Shown here in pieces: positions 47,486-56,724 of a DNA stretch of 64,000 bases. Within the stretch, counting starts at the first letter, position 1. Every line of letters starts with the position of its first letter. Position numbers and translations under genes: made by a program. The notes beneath the pieces were generated by a model. That model saw nothing but the letters and a program-made list of their open reading frames with translations. It was not told where the DNA came from and searched no databases. The DNA lies in the NCBI GenBank assembly GCA_963748385.1, contig CAVVIQ010000001.1, forward strand, positions 186,001-250,000. Reading direction: 5' to 3'. This stretch comes from Rhodoblastus sp963748385 (lineage in GTDB: Bacteria; Pseudomonadota; Alphaproteobacteria; Rhizobiales; Beijerinckiaceae).

Positions 47486-47959
47486 ATGGACGGAACCAAT
47501 GATCGCGCGCTTTATCTCGAAGACCTCGCCGTCGGCATGCGCTTCGTTTCCGCAACGCATGTGCTCGACGCCGACGAGATAAAATCCTTCGCGCGGCAAT
47601 TCGATCCGCAACCTTTTCACCTCGACGAAAAGGCCGCGGAAGACACTTATTTCGGCGGCCTCGCCGCCAGCGGCTGGCACGTTGCCGCCATCACCATGAA
47701 GCTCTTGGTTGGCGATGGGGCATGGATCGCCGGCGGCTTCATCGGCGCGGGAGGCGAACTCGCCTGGCCCAATCCCACCCGCCCGGGCGACGCGCTGACG
47801 GTCGAAAGCGAAATCGTCCAAATAAAACCGTCGCGTTCTCGTCCCGATCGCGGCATGGTCGTCGTATGCATGGAAACACGCAATCAGCGTGGCGAACTGG
47901 CGCAAGTCTTTACGGTGAACGTGCTCACGCCGCGCCGCGGCGTCGCTTTGCGTCTCTGA
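47486..47959 (+). CDS. MaoC-family dehydratase
   Basis: A 157-residue single hot-dog protein. DADEIKSFARQFDPQPFHLD and FGGLAASGWHVAAITMKLL carry the catalytic Asp/His of (R)-specific enoyl-CoA hydratases. PNPTRPGDALTVESEIVQ is the family mid-section. GGGAGG precedes ATG 47486. It could serve polyhydroxyalkanoate or fatty-acid routes; the substrate is not known. Confidence 0.85.
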   Translation: MDGTNDRALYLEDLAVGMRFVSATHVLDADEIKSFARQFDPQPFHLDEKAAEDTYFGGLAASGWHVAAITMKLLVGDGAWIAGGFIGAGGELAWPNPTRPGDALTVESEIVQIKPSRSRPDRGMVVVCMETRNQRGELAQVFTVNVLTPRRGVALRL

Positions 47960-48158
47960 GGCCGGAAGAGGAGAAGCGCGCGGCGACTCCCGGCGCGAAT
48001 TCCGGCCGCCCGCCACAACGCGACCCTTCGATCTGCCGCCGATTCCGGTCCGGCGCAGCAATTCAAACGGAGGGGCCGGGCCTGAAGGCCGACGGTTTCC
48101 CCGATGCGCCTTTTGTGCTATTCATCGCCTTCGGTTCCCCGAAAAACCCAAGGACGCC

Positions 48159-49359
48159 ATGCATCTGGCGGAACAGGCTGCGCCTGAACAAATCGCCGTT
48201 TCCAACGCGACGAAACCCTCGCTCGTCGGGCTGACCCGCGCGGGGCTGGCCGAGGCTTTGCGCGAGATCGGCACGCCGGAGCGGGAAATCCGCATGCGGG
48301 TGTCGCAGCTCTGGCACTGGATCTATTTCCAGGGCGCGCGCGATTTTTCGGCCATGCTCAATGTCTCCAAGGTCATGCGCCAGAAGCTCGACGAGCATTT
48401 TTCGCTGGCGCGCCCGGAAGTCGTCGAGGAGCAGGTCTCCACCGACGGCACGCGCAAATGGCTGATCCGCATGGCGCCGGTCGACGCTCTCGACAAAGGG
48501 CGCGGAAGTGGAATGCGTTTATATTCCCGAGGCCGATCGCGGAACGCTCTGCGTCTCCAGCCAGGTCGGCTGCACCCTCAACTGCACGTTTTGTCACACC
48601 GGAACCCAAAGGCTGGTGCGCAACCTGACTGCGGCGGAAATAGTGGCCCAGCTTATTGTCGCGCGCGAAAAACTGGGCGACTTCCCCGGACTCGTTCCGC
48701 CGGACAATGGCCTGATCCCCTCGGGCGAGGGCGTGCGCGCTGTGTCGAACATCGTCTTCATGGGCATGGGGGAGCCGCTCTATAATTTCGAGAACGTCCG
48801 CGACGCGGTCGAAATTCTTTCCGACGGCGACGGGCTTTCGCTTTCCAAGCGCCGGATCACGGTTTCGACCTCCGGCGTCGTGCCGCAGATCGAAAGGCTC
48901 GGCGCCGAATCCGGCGCGGCTCTGGCGATCTCGCTCCACGCCGTGCGCGACGACCTGCGCGATCAACTGGTGCCGCTGAACAGGAAATATCCGATCAAGG
49001 AGCTGTTGCAGGCCTGTCGCGACTATCCCGGCGCCTCCAACGCGCGGCGGATCACGTTCGAATATGTGATGCTGAAAGGCGTCAACGATTCCCCGGCCGA
49101 GGCGCGCGAACTGGTGCGGCTGCTCAAGGGCATCCCTGCAAAAATCAATCTCATTCCCTTCAATCCCTGGCCCGGCGCGCCTTATGAGTGTTCGGACTGG
49201 AGCGTGATCGAGAAATTTTCCGACATAGTGTTCAACGCCGGCTACGCCAGCCCGGTGCGCACCCCGCGCGGCCGCGACATTCTCGCGGCCTGCGGCCAGC
49301 TGAAAAGCGAGACGGAAAAGCTGCGGGCGCGGGCGCGGCTTGCGGCGGAATTGGAGTGA
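48159..49359 (+). CDS. rlmN: Dual-specificity 23S rRNA/tRNA methyltransferase RlmN (one frameshift)
   Basis: About 399 residues. The N-terminal domain reads ALREIGTPEREIRMRVSQLW, HWIYFQGARDFSAMLNVSK. After one extra G near 48500 (AAAGGGCGCGG) it continues VECVYIPEADRGTLCVSSQVGC. The radical-SAM motif CTLNCTFCHTG (C-X3-C-X2-C) is intact, as are MGMGEPLYNFENV and PFNPWPGAPYECS. It methylates A2503 of 23S rRNA and A37 of some tRNAs. The frameshift is the only one I found beyond the 2.3-19 kb patch and is probably a sequence error, since RlmN is widely conserved. Confidence 0.88.
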
Positions 49360-49372
49360 GGCGCGTCTGCTT

Positions 49373-49461
49373 CGTCATTGCGAGCAAAGCGAAGCATTCC
49401 GCCCGTCAACCTGCTGAAAGGCTGAATGGATTGCTTCGTCGCTGCGCTCCTCGCAATGACG
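49373..49461. repeat. REP-like imperfect palindrome
   Basis: CGTCATTGCGAG...AAGCGAAGCA at the left is the reverse complement of TGCTTCG...CTCGCAATGACG at the right, around an 89-base element. Elements of this form are dispersed in many alphaproteobacterial genomes. It lies between the stops of rlmN and the convergent Ohr gene and may act as a two-way terminator. Confidence 0.8.
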
Positions 49462-49471
49462 ATTTTCGCGT

Positions 49472-49915
49472 TTAAGCCCCCTCGACCTCCAGATGGAACG
49501 GAATATTGCCCCGCGTCGCATGGCTGTAAGGGCAGACCATTTCGTGGGCTTCTTCCACCAGCTTTTTCAACTCCGCGGTCGGCAGGCTTTTCGCGGTCAC
49601 TTTCATTTCGACCGCTATGCCGAAGCCGCCGCCGTTGCGCGGGCCGACCGACACATTGCAGGTGATTTTCGCATCGGGGATTTTCACCTTGTGCTGCGAG
49701 GCGACGAAATCGACCGCGCCGCCGAAACAGGCGGCATAGCCCGCCGCGAACAGATGTTCCGGCGTCGTGGTGCCGGGCAGGCCGGGGCCGCCCATGCCCT
49801 TGCGCACGGAAAGATTGACGCTGACCGAGCCGTCCTCGGTTTCGGAATGGCCGTTGCGCCCGCCGGTGTTGTGGGCCACGGCGTGTTCCAGGACTTTGAT
49901 GTCATAGGTGGTCAT
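49472..49915 (-). CDS. ohr: Organic hydroperoxide resistance protein, Ohr/OsmC family
   Basis: A 147-residue protein. The redox pair is C63 in GYAACFGGAVDF and C128 in EMVCPYSHATRGN. NGHSETEDGSVSVNLSVRKG and PGTTTPEHLFAAGYAACF are Ohr segments. It reduces organic peroxides using lipoylated proteins. It stands alone, convergent with rlmN; no OhrR is adjacent. Confidence 0.88.
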   Translation of the reverse strand: MTTYDIKVLEHAVAHNTGGRNGHSETEDGSVSVNLSVRKGMGGPGLPGTTTPEHLFAAGYAACFGGAVDFVASQHKVKIPDAKITCNVSVGPRNGGGFGIAVEMKVTAKSLPTAELKKLVEEAHEMVCPYSHATRGNIPFHLEVEGA

Positions 49916-50066
49916 CTTGCTCTCCTTGCGTCGTGAACAGCGCGTTCATTTTCAACCTCTGGCGCGGCCTTTGGTTGCGCCGCGCCCGTAATTTTCCCGA
50001 TCGGCGCCCTCGCTTTTGGCGCCGATGTTCTATAAAAGTTCTCAAAATTCGAGTCGTTGGGCAAGT

Positions 50067-51161
50067 ATGGATTGGTCGGCGCAGCAGGATAAGGCGCTTT
50101 CCGCCGTCGCGCGCTGGATCGGCGAGCCCGGCGGCCCCCAGCTATACCGGCTGTTCGGTTATGCGGGGACGGGCAAGACCACGCTCGCGCGCCACATCGC
50201 CGAAAATGTCGAGGGCGAGGTGCAATTCGCCGCTTTCACCGGCAAGGCGGCGCTGGTTCTGCGCGAAAAGGGCTGCGGCGAGGCCCGCACCATCCATTCC
50301 CTGATCTACCGGCCCAGGGACCTCGACAGCGAGGAGCCGAACTTCGTGCTCAACGAGGACAGCCTGGCGTCCCGCGCGAGCCTGATCGTCATCGACGAAT
50401 GTTCGATGGTGGACGAAGATCTGGGCCGCGATCTTTTGTCCTTCGGCAAGAAGGTTCTGGTGCTCGGCGATCCGGCGCAATTGCCCCCCGTGAAGGGCGG
50501 CGGCTTTTTCACCGAACAGGCGCCGGACGTGATGTTGACGGACGTGCATCGCCAGGCGGCGGACAATCCGATCGTGCGCTTGTCCATGCAGGTGCGGGCC
50601 GGCGAAAGGCTGGCGCCGGGAGACCACGGCGCGATGCGGGTCATCTCGCGCGAAAAGATCGACGCCGATCAGGTCAAGGCCGCCGATCAGGTTCTGGTCG
50701 GACTGAACAAGACCCGCCGCGCCTATAACCAGCGGCTGCGCCAATTGTTCGGCTTCAAGGAGTCCTTGCCGGAAGTCGGCGAAAAACTGGTCTGTTTGCG
50801 CAACGACAAGGCCAAGGGCCTGCTCAACGGCGCGATTTTCCGGGTCGCGAGGGCCTCCGGAATTCGGCGGGCGCGCTATCGCATGGGCCTGACGCCCGAG
50901 GAGGCGCCCGGCGCAAAGCCGATCCGCGTCGGGGTGTTGCCGGCCTTGCTCAGCGGCGAGGAGGAGACGGTTTCCTTCGCCCAGAGGCGCGAGTCGGACG
51001 AGTTCGATTATGGCTACGCCCTGACCGTGCACAAGGCGCAAGGCTCGCAATGGGACAAGGTGGTCCTGTTCGACGAAAGCTGGGCTTTTCGCGAGAATCG
51101 CCAGCGCTGGCTCTATACCGGCGTCACCCGCGCCGCGAAGGATTTGACTGTCGTGATATAG
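50067..51161 (+). CDS. RecD2/Dda-like DNA helicase (AAA ATPase)
   Basis: A 364-residue superfamily 1 helicase. Walker A GYAGTGKTTLA (31-41), TGKAALVLREKGC (motif Ia), LIVIDECSMVDEDLG (Walker B), GDPAQLPPVKGGGFF (motif III) and the UvrD_C_2 motif YALTVHKAQGSQWDKVVLFD with LYTGVTRAAKDL are all present. It is much shorter than RecD2 and has no N-terminal extension, so it resembles Dda-type 5'-3' helicases. The cellular role is not known. Start ATG 50067. Confidence 0.85.
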   Translation: MDWSAQQDKALSAVARWIGEPGGPQLYRLFGYAGTGKTTLARHIAENVEGEVQFAAFTGKAALVLREKGCGEARTIHSLIYRPRDLDSEEPNFVLNEDSLASRASLIVIDECSMVDEDLGRDLLSFGKKVLVLGDPAQLPPVKGGGFFTEQAPDVMLTDVHRQAADNPIVRLSMQVRAGERLAPGDHGAMRVISREKIDADQVKAADQVLVGLNKTRRAYNQRLRQLFGFKESLPEVGEKLVCLRNDKAKGLLNGAIFRVARASGIRRARYRMGLTPEEAPGAKPIRVGVLPALLSGEEETVSFAQRRESDEFDYGYALTVHKAQGSQWDKVVLFDESWAFRENRQRWLYTGVTRAAKDLTVVI

Positions 51162-51250
51162 CTTTTCAAACGGACGTCATATTGACGAGGTCATGCTGCG
51201 GCGCAACAAAGGCGCTTCGGGGCGAGGCATTTTCGGGCGCGAGGCCATCC

Positions 51251-52678
51251 ATGAACAAGGCGAAGACCATTGCCAACAGGACCTGGGCGCAGCTCGGGGT
51301 CGGGGAATCCGCCACGATCGAGCGGAACTGTCTGGAGCGCGACCTTTTCCTCTTCGCCCATGTCTCCGGCAACACCAACCCCCTGATGCTGCCGGGCGTT
51401 GAAGGCGAAGAGGGCGCCAAGGCGCCGATCGCGCCCTCGATGTGGGTCGGCTCGCTGATTTCGGCGGTGCTCGGCAATATCCTGCCCGGTCCGGGTACGC
51501 TCTATCGCGAGCAGAAATTCGAATTCCCCCATCGTGTCCATATCGGCGACAGGCTCAAGGTGACGGTGACCTGCCGCGAGAAGCGCGCCGAGCCGGTCGC
51601 GGTTTTCGACACGTCGATCGTCAACGGCCGGGGCGAACTCGTCTGCAAGGGCCTCGCGGTCGTCAACGCGCCGACGCGCAACATCGAGACGCCGGTGCGT
51701 GAATTGCCGGCGCTGATCATGGAGGAAAAGGAGCAGTTTCCGCATCTGATCGCGCTAGCGGCGCAATTGCCGCGCCTGAAAACCGTCGTGGTCTGTCCCG
51801 AAGACCACAATTCGCTGGGCGGCCCGCTGCTCGCCTATGACAAGGGCCTGATCGAGCCGATCTTCATCGGCGACCCGGAGCGCATCGCCGCCGCCGCAAA
51901 GGCGCTCGACGCCGATATTTCCGCTTTCAAGGTGATCGAAGAAAAGAACCATCGCGCCGCCGCCGGCAAGGCGGTTGGCATGGTGCGCAGAGGCGAAGCC
52001 GGCGCGGTGATGAAGGGCGACCTCCATTCCGACGACCTGCTCGCCGCCGTGGTGGCCAAGGACGGCCTGCGCACGGGGCGGCGCATCAGCCATGTCTTCG
52101 TGCTGGACACGCTGACCCTCGACGACCTTTTGCTGGTCTCCGACGCCGCGATCAATATCGCGCCCGATCTTCTGACCAAGGTGGACATTGTCCAGAACGC
52201 CATCGACCTTGCGCTGGCCTGCGGCATGGAGCCCAAGGTCGGGGTGCTCTCCGCCGTCGAGGTCATCAATCCGGCCATCGCCTCGACCCTCGACGCCGCC
52301 ATCCTGTCGAAAATGGCGGAGCGCGGCCAGATTCGCGGCGGCGCGGTGGACGGACCGCTCGCCATGGACAACGCCATCGACATGGACGCCGCGCGCACCA
52401 AGGGCATAGCTTCGCTGGTCGCCGGCCACGCCAATGTGCTGATCGCGCCCAATCTCGAATCCGGCAATATGCTCGCCAAGGAGCTGACCTTCGTCGCCCA
52501 TGCCGAGGCCGCCGGCCTCGTCGTCGGCGCCTCGGCCCCGGTGATGCTGACCAGCCGCGCCGACAACGAGAACGCGCGCCTTGTCTCCTGCGCCCTGGCC
52601 CAGCTCTATGCGTACTGGCGCCACCATGGCCGCGCGTTCACGGGCGCCGCGCCCGAAAAGTCGCCGGTGAAGGCATGA
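51251..52678 (+). CDS. Bifunctional MaoC-phosphotransacetylase/phosphobutyryltransferase protein
   Basis: A 475-residue fusion. Residues 1-150 form a MaoC-like hot-dog domain (LFLFAHVSGNTNPLMLPG, APSMWVGSLISAVLGNILPG). Residues 165-470 are a phosphate acyltransferase (VVCPEDHNSLGGPLLAYDKG, AGAVMKGDLHSDDLLAAVV, SAVEVINPAIASTLDAA, DGPLAMDNAIDMDAA). The second domain makes acyl phosphate from acyl-CoA. It lies 13 bases before ackA, so the pair interconverts acetyl-CoA and acetate. The role of the N-terminal domain is unclear. Confidence 0.88.
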   Translation: MNKAKTIANRTWAQLGVGESATIERNCLERDLFLFAHVSGNTNPLMLPGVEGEEGAKAPIAPSMWVGSLISAVLGNILPGPGTLYREQKFEFPHRVHIGDRLKVTVTCREKRAEPVAVFDTSIVNGRGELVCKGLAVVNAPTRNIETPVRELPALIMEEKEQFPHLIALAAQLPRLKTVVVCPEDHNSLGGPLLAYDKGLIEPIFIGDPERIAAAAKALDADISAFKVIEEKNHRAAAGKAVGMVRRGEAGAVMKGDLHSDDLLAAVVAKDGLRTGRRISHVFVLDTLTLDDLLLVSDAAINIAPDLLTKVDIVQNAIDLALACGMEPKVGVLSAVEVINPAIASTLDAAILSKMAERGQIRGGAVDGPLAMDNAIDMDAARTKGIASLVAGHANVLIAPNLESGNMLAKELTFVAHAEAAGLVVGASAPVMLTSRADNENARLVSCALAQLYAYWRHHGRAFTGAAPEKSPVKA

Positions 52679-52691
52679 TTCAGGGCGACCC

Positions 52692-53927
52692 ATGGCCGAC
52701 ATCATTCTGACCATCAACGCCGGCTCGTCGTCGGTGAAATTTTCGACCCAAGGCATCGCCGACGGCCAGCTGACGGCGCTCGCACTGGGCCAGATCGACG
52801 GCGTGGGAGGCGAGGCGAGCTTTTCGGTGACGAAGAGCGGTGGCGAAAAGACCCGTTTCGCCCTCGATCGGGGGAGCCGCGCGGTCGATCACGCCATGGC
52901 GCTGACCGCCGTGCTCGACTGGCTTGAACAGGAACAATTCGGCGGCAAGGTTCTGGGCGTCGGTCATCGCATCGTCCATGGCGGACCCGTTTTTTCCACG
53001 CCGATCCGGCTGGACGAAGATGTCCTGCGCCAATTGCGGGCCTTCGAGCCTCTCGCGCCCTTGCACCAGCCCTTCAATCTGGCCGGCGTCGAGGCGGCGA
53101 TCCAGGCTTTTCCGGGAGCCGCGCAGGTCGCCTGTTTCGACACCGCCTTCCACCGGAAGCACCCCTATATCGCCGACACATTCGCGCTGCCGCGAAAATA
53201 TTACGACGAGGGCGTGCGCCGTTACGGCTTCCATGGCCTTTCCTACGAATTCATCACCCGCATCCTGCGCCATGAGGAGCCGGTGCTGGCGCGTGGGAAG
53301 GTCATCGTCGCCCACCTCGGCAACGGCGCCTCGCTCTGCGCGATCGACGCCGGTAGATCGGTCGCCTCGACGATGGGCTTCACCGCGCTCGACGGCGTGC
53401 CGATGGGCACGCGCTGCGGGCAGCTCGATCCGGGCGTCGTGCTCTATCTGATGAGCGAGAAAAAAATGTCGGCCGACGAGATCTCCGACCTTTTGTACAA
53501 GAATTCCGGCCTCAAGGGCATGTCGGGGCTTTCCAACGACATACGCGATCTCGAAGCCTCGACCGAACAATCGGCAACGGACGCCATCGATTATTTCGTG
53601 TCGCGCGTGCGCCGCGAGATCGGCGGCCTTTCGGCGGTTCTCGGCGGCCTCGACTGCATCGTGCTCACCGGCGGCATCGGGGAGAACGCGGCCAGAATTC
53701 GCCACGCCATCCTCAAGGACATGGAATGGTTCGGCGTCGAAATCGACGTCGAGGCCAACGCCCGGAACGAGCGCGTCATTTCCGCCAAGGGATCGCCCAC
53801 CGTCGCGCTGATCCTGAAAACCGACGAGGAGCGGATGATCGCCGCTCACACCGCCGAGTTGCTCGGCCTGAAGGAGCCGCTGGGAGGCCGGCAGCCCGCC
53901 GAAAAATCCGGTTCCCTTCCCCTTTAG
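52692..53927 (+). CDS. ackA: Acetate kinase
   Basis: A 411-residue ASKHA kinase. ILTINAGSSSVKFS is the first phosphate loop. VGHRIVHGG, FDTAFH (His), YGFHGLSYEFI, VAHLGNGASLCAI and LTGGIGENAARIRHAIL are classic AckA motifs. It phosphorylates acetate, paired with the phosphotransacetylase fusion upstream. The frame is intact. The C-terminus ends in a short tail (GGRQPAEKSGSLPL). Confidence 0.94.
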   Translation: MADIILTINAGSSSVKFSTQGIADGQLTALALGQIDGVGGEASFSVTKSGGEKTRFALDRGSRAVDHAMALTAVLDWLEQEQFGGKVLGVGHRIVHGGPVFSTPIRLDEDVLRQLRAFEPLAPLHQPFNLAGVEAAIQAFPGAAQVACFDTAFHRKHPYIADTFALPRKYYDEGVRRYGFHGLSYEFITRILRHEEPVLARGKVIVAHLGNGASLCAIDAGRSVASTMGFTALDGVPMGTRCGQLDPGVVLYLMSEKKMSADEISDLLYKNSGLKGMSGLSNDIRDLEASTEQSATDAIDYFVSRVRREIGGLSAVLGGLDCIVLTGGIGENAARIRHAILKDMEWFGVEIDVEANARNERVISAKGSPTVALILKTDEERMIAAHTAELLGLKEPLGGRQPAEKSGSLPL

Positions 53928-54046
53928 GCTTTCCTTCCCGCTTGCCGGGGTTGCGGCGGTGCAAACCGGCCTTGCGCCTCTTGACCGCGAGACAAGGCGA
54001 CGCTTTTGGTTTATGCGGAAACCGCAAGCCGGTCGGAGAAAAGGAC

Positions 54047-55147
54047 GTGACTGAGTCGGAAGGGGCGGATCGGACGCCTGCGGCGGCCGATCCGCAGGAG
54101 CAGGCGCGGGCGCGCCGCGCCGCGCGAATCAAGCCCGTCGGCGCCTTGATTCTGGCCGTACTGGCGCTCGGCGGCCTTTATTACTGGTTTTCCACCCGCA
54201 ATATCGAGGACACCGACGACGCCTTCATCGATGGCCGCGCGATCGTCATTTCCCCACGCGTCGCCGGCGAAGTGGTTTCGCTCGCCGTGACCGACAACCA
54301 GTTCGTCCACGCCGGCCAGGTCCTGCTCAGGATCGACCCGCGGCAATATCAATATGAACGGGATCTCGCCGACGGCGCGCTGGCGACCGCGAAAGCCCAG
54401 CTCGCGGCGCAGGAATATGGGTTTGAGGTCGCGCAGAAGAATTTCCCCGCCCTGCTGGCGCAGGCCCAGGCCCGGCTCGCCTCGGCGAAGGCCGCGCTCG
54501 ACAAGGCGCAGGCCGATTACGACCGCCAGCGCTCCCTGAGCAGGATCGCCACTTCCGCCCAGGACGTGGACGCGGCGAAAGCCGCGTTGGACACGGCCAA
54601 GGCGCAGGTCGCGCTCGCCGAAGCGGAAGTCCTCCAGGCCTCGCCCGTGCCGCAGCGGGTTGCGGAGGTTGAAAAACAGGTCGGCCAGCTGCAGGGCCAG
54701 GTCGAACAGGCGCAAGCCCGCCTCGATCAGGCCGCGCTCAATCTGTCCTGGACCGAGATCAAGGCGCCGCAACACGGCTGGATCACCAAGCGCAATGTCG
54801 AAAAGGGCGATTATGTCGCCCCCGGCCAGCAATTGTTCGCCATCGTCGCGCCCGAACGCTGGGTGACCGCCAATTTCAAGGAAACCCAGCTGGGGCGGAT
54901 GCGCCCGGGCCAGAAGGTCAGTATCGAGGTGGACGCCCATCCCGACCTCCGGCTGGAAGGCCATGTGGACAGCATCCAGCAGGGGACGGGCGCGAAATTC
55001 ACCGCCTTTCCGCCGGAAAACGCCACCGGCAATTTCGTCAAGATCGTGCAGCGCGTGCCGGTCAAGATCGCCATCGACAGCGGCCTGAAAGCGGATGAGC
55101 CGTTGCCGCTCGGCATGTCGGTCGTCCCCACGGTGTCACTGAAATGA
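54047..55147 (+). CDS. HlyD/EmrA-type membrane fusion protein
   Basis: A 366-residue periplasmic adaptor. One helix at about 29-48 (GALILAVLALGGLYYWF) is followed by DDAFIDGRAIVISPRVAGEV (lipoyl half), long coiled-coil hairpins rich in Ala/Gln (AKAQLAAQEY, LASAKAALDKAQADYDRQ) and KAPQHGWITKRNVEKGDYV. GTG 54047 is the start, after GGAGAAAAGGAC. It connects the MFS pump (next gene, ATGA overlap) to the outer-membrane factor. Confidence 0.9.
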   Translation: MTESEGADRTPAAADPQEQARARRAARIKPVGALILAVLALGGLYYWFSTRNIEDTDDAFIDGRAIVISPRVAGEVVSLAVTDNQFVHAGQVLLRIDPRQYQYERDLADGALATAKAQLAAQEYGFEVAQKNFPALLAQAQARLASAKAALDKAQADYDRQRSLSRIATSAQDVDAAKAALDTAKAQVALAEAEVLQASPVPQRVAEVEKQVGQLQGQVEQAQARLDQAALNLSWTEIKAPQHGWITKRNVEKGDYVAPGQQLFAIVAPERWVTANFKETQLGRMRPGQKVSIEVDAHPDLRLEGHVDSIQQGTGAKFTAFPPENATGNFVKIVQRVPVKIAIDSGLKADEPLPLGMSVVPTVSLK

Positions 55148-56724
55148 GCGAAGCCGCCGCCGACCCACACGCGGGCTGGAAGCCGGCGGGCAATCCCTGG
55201 CTGATCGCCGTGGCGGTCACCATCGCGACCTTCATGGAAGTGCTCGACACGACCATCGTCAATGTCGCCCTGCCCCATATCGCCGGCAGCCTTTCGGCCA
55301 GCACGGACGAGGCGACCTGGGTCCTGACCTCCTATCTCGTGGCGAACGGCATCGTGCTGACGATTTCCGGCTGGCTCGGCGATCTGCTCGGACGCAAGCG
55401 CTATTTCGTCATCTGCATCGCCATGTTCACCGTCTTCTCCTTCCTCTGCGGCTCGGCGCAGAGCCTGACCCAGCTGATCGTCTTCCGCCTCGCCCAGGGC
55501 TTTTTCGGCGGCGGCATGCAGCCCAACCAGCAGTCGATCATTCTCGACACATTCCCGCCAGCCCGGCGCGGCGCGGCTTTCGGCGTCGCGGCCATGGCGA
55601 CCATCGTCGCGCCGGTGCTGGGGCCGACGCTCGGCGGCTTCATCACCGACCAGACCTCCTGGCGCTGGATCTTTTTCCTCAACATCCCGGTCGGGATCAT
55701 CGCGGTCTTCCTGGTCGCGGCTCTGGTCGATGACCCGCCCTGGGTCCGCGAGCGCAAGAGCCGCGGCATGGATTTCATCGGCCTGTCGCTGATCGCCATC
55801 GGGCTTGGCTCGCTTGAAGTCATGCTCGACCGCGGCCAGGAGGCCGACTGGTTCGGCTCGCTTTTCATCCGCTTCATGGCCGTGGCGGCCTTTGTCGGGA
55901 TCGTCGGCGCCATTCTGTGGCTTTCGGTGGCGCGCCGCCCCATCGTCCATCTCGCGGTCTTCAAGGACCGCAACTTCGCCACCGGCTGCCTGATGATCGC
56001 GGCGACCGGCGGCATCCTCTACGCCAGCGCGGTGATGATCCCGCAACTGGCGCAGGAATATCTCAATTACAACGCGACCTGGTCCGGGCTGATCCTATCG
56101 CCGGGCGGCGCGATGGTGATCATTCTCATCCCGATCGTCGGGCGGCTGCTGAGGATCATGCCGGCGCGCAATCTCATCGCCGCGGGCTTTACCATCATGG
56201 GCTTCGCCATGCTCTACTCGAGCGATCTGGCCGCCAACATCAATTTCGGCCTGCTGGTGTCGATGCGCCTGTTCCAGACGGCTGCGCTCGCCTTCCTCTT
56301 CGTGCCGATCAGCACCGTCGCCTATATGACCCTGCCGCGCGACCTCAATCCCGATGGCGTCGCCCTGTTCTCGATGTTCCGCAATGTCGCGGGCTCGGTC
56401 GGCATCGCGCTTTCGACCTCCTTTGTCGCCCGGCGCGCCCAGGCCCATCAAAGCGTCCTTGCCGATCTGGCGACCCCTTTCCGCCAGCCGTTCAAGGAAC
56501 TGGTCGCCAATTATACCCATTCGCTGATGGCGATGGGCCATTCCGCCGCCGCCGCCCAGCAGATGGCGTTGGGGAAGATTTATCTCATGATCCGCACGCA
56601 GGCGGCGATCATGGCCTATTCCGACACTTACGTCGCCTGCGCCGCGGTCGCCTTCATGGTCGCGCCCTTCGCCTTCCTCATGACTGCGCGCAAATCCGCC
56701 GGCGGACCGGGGGCGGCGCATTGA
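55144..56724 (+). CDS. DHA2-family (EmrB/QacA) MFS multidrug efflux transporter
   Basis: A 526-residue protein with 14 helices. Motif C-like GPTLGGFITDQTSWRWIFFL, motif A GWLGDLLGRKRYFVICIAMF, and EVLDTTIVNVALPHIAGSL are clear EmrB landmarks. It uses the proton gradient to expel drugs or toxic compounds. It overlaps the fusion-protein gene before it and the outer-membrane gene after it (both ATGA). Confidence 0.92.
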   Translation: MSEAAADPHAGWKPAGNPWLIAVAVTIATFMEVLDTTIVNVALPHIAGSLSASTDEATWVLTSYLVANGIVLTISGWLGDLLGRKRYFVICIAMFTVFSFLCGSAQSLTQLIVFRLAQGFFGGGMQPNQQSIILDTFPPARRGAAFGVAAMATIVAPVLGPTLGGFITDQTSWRWIFFLNIPVGIIAVFLVAALVDDPPWVRERKSRGMDFIGLSLIAIGLGSLEVMLDRGQEADWFGSLFIRFMAVAAFVGIVGAILWLSVARRPIVHLAVFKDRNFATGCLMIAATGGILYASAVMIPQLAQEYLNYNATWSGLILSPGGAMVIILIPIVGRLLRIMPARNLIAAGFTIMGFAMLYSSDLAANINFGLLVSMRLFQTAALAFLFVPISTVAYMTLPRDLNPDGVALFSMFRNVAGSVGIALSTSFVARRAQAHQSVLADLATPFRQPFKELVANYTHSLMAMGHSAAAAQQMALGKIYLMIRTQAAIMAYSDTYVACAAVAFMVAPFAFLMTARKSAGGPGAAH

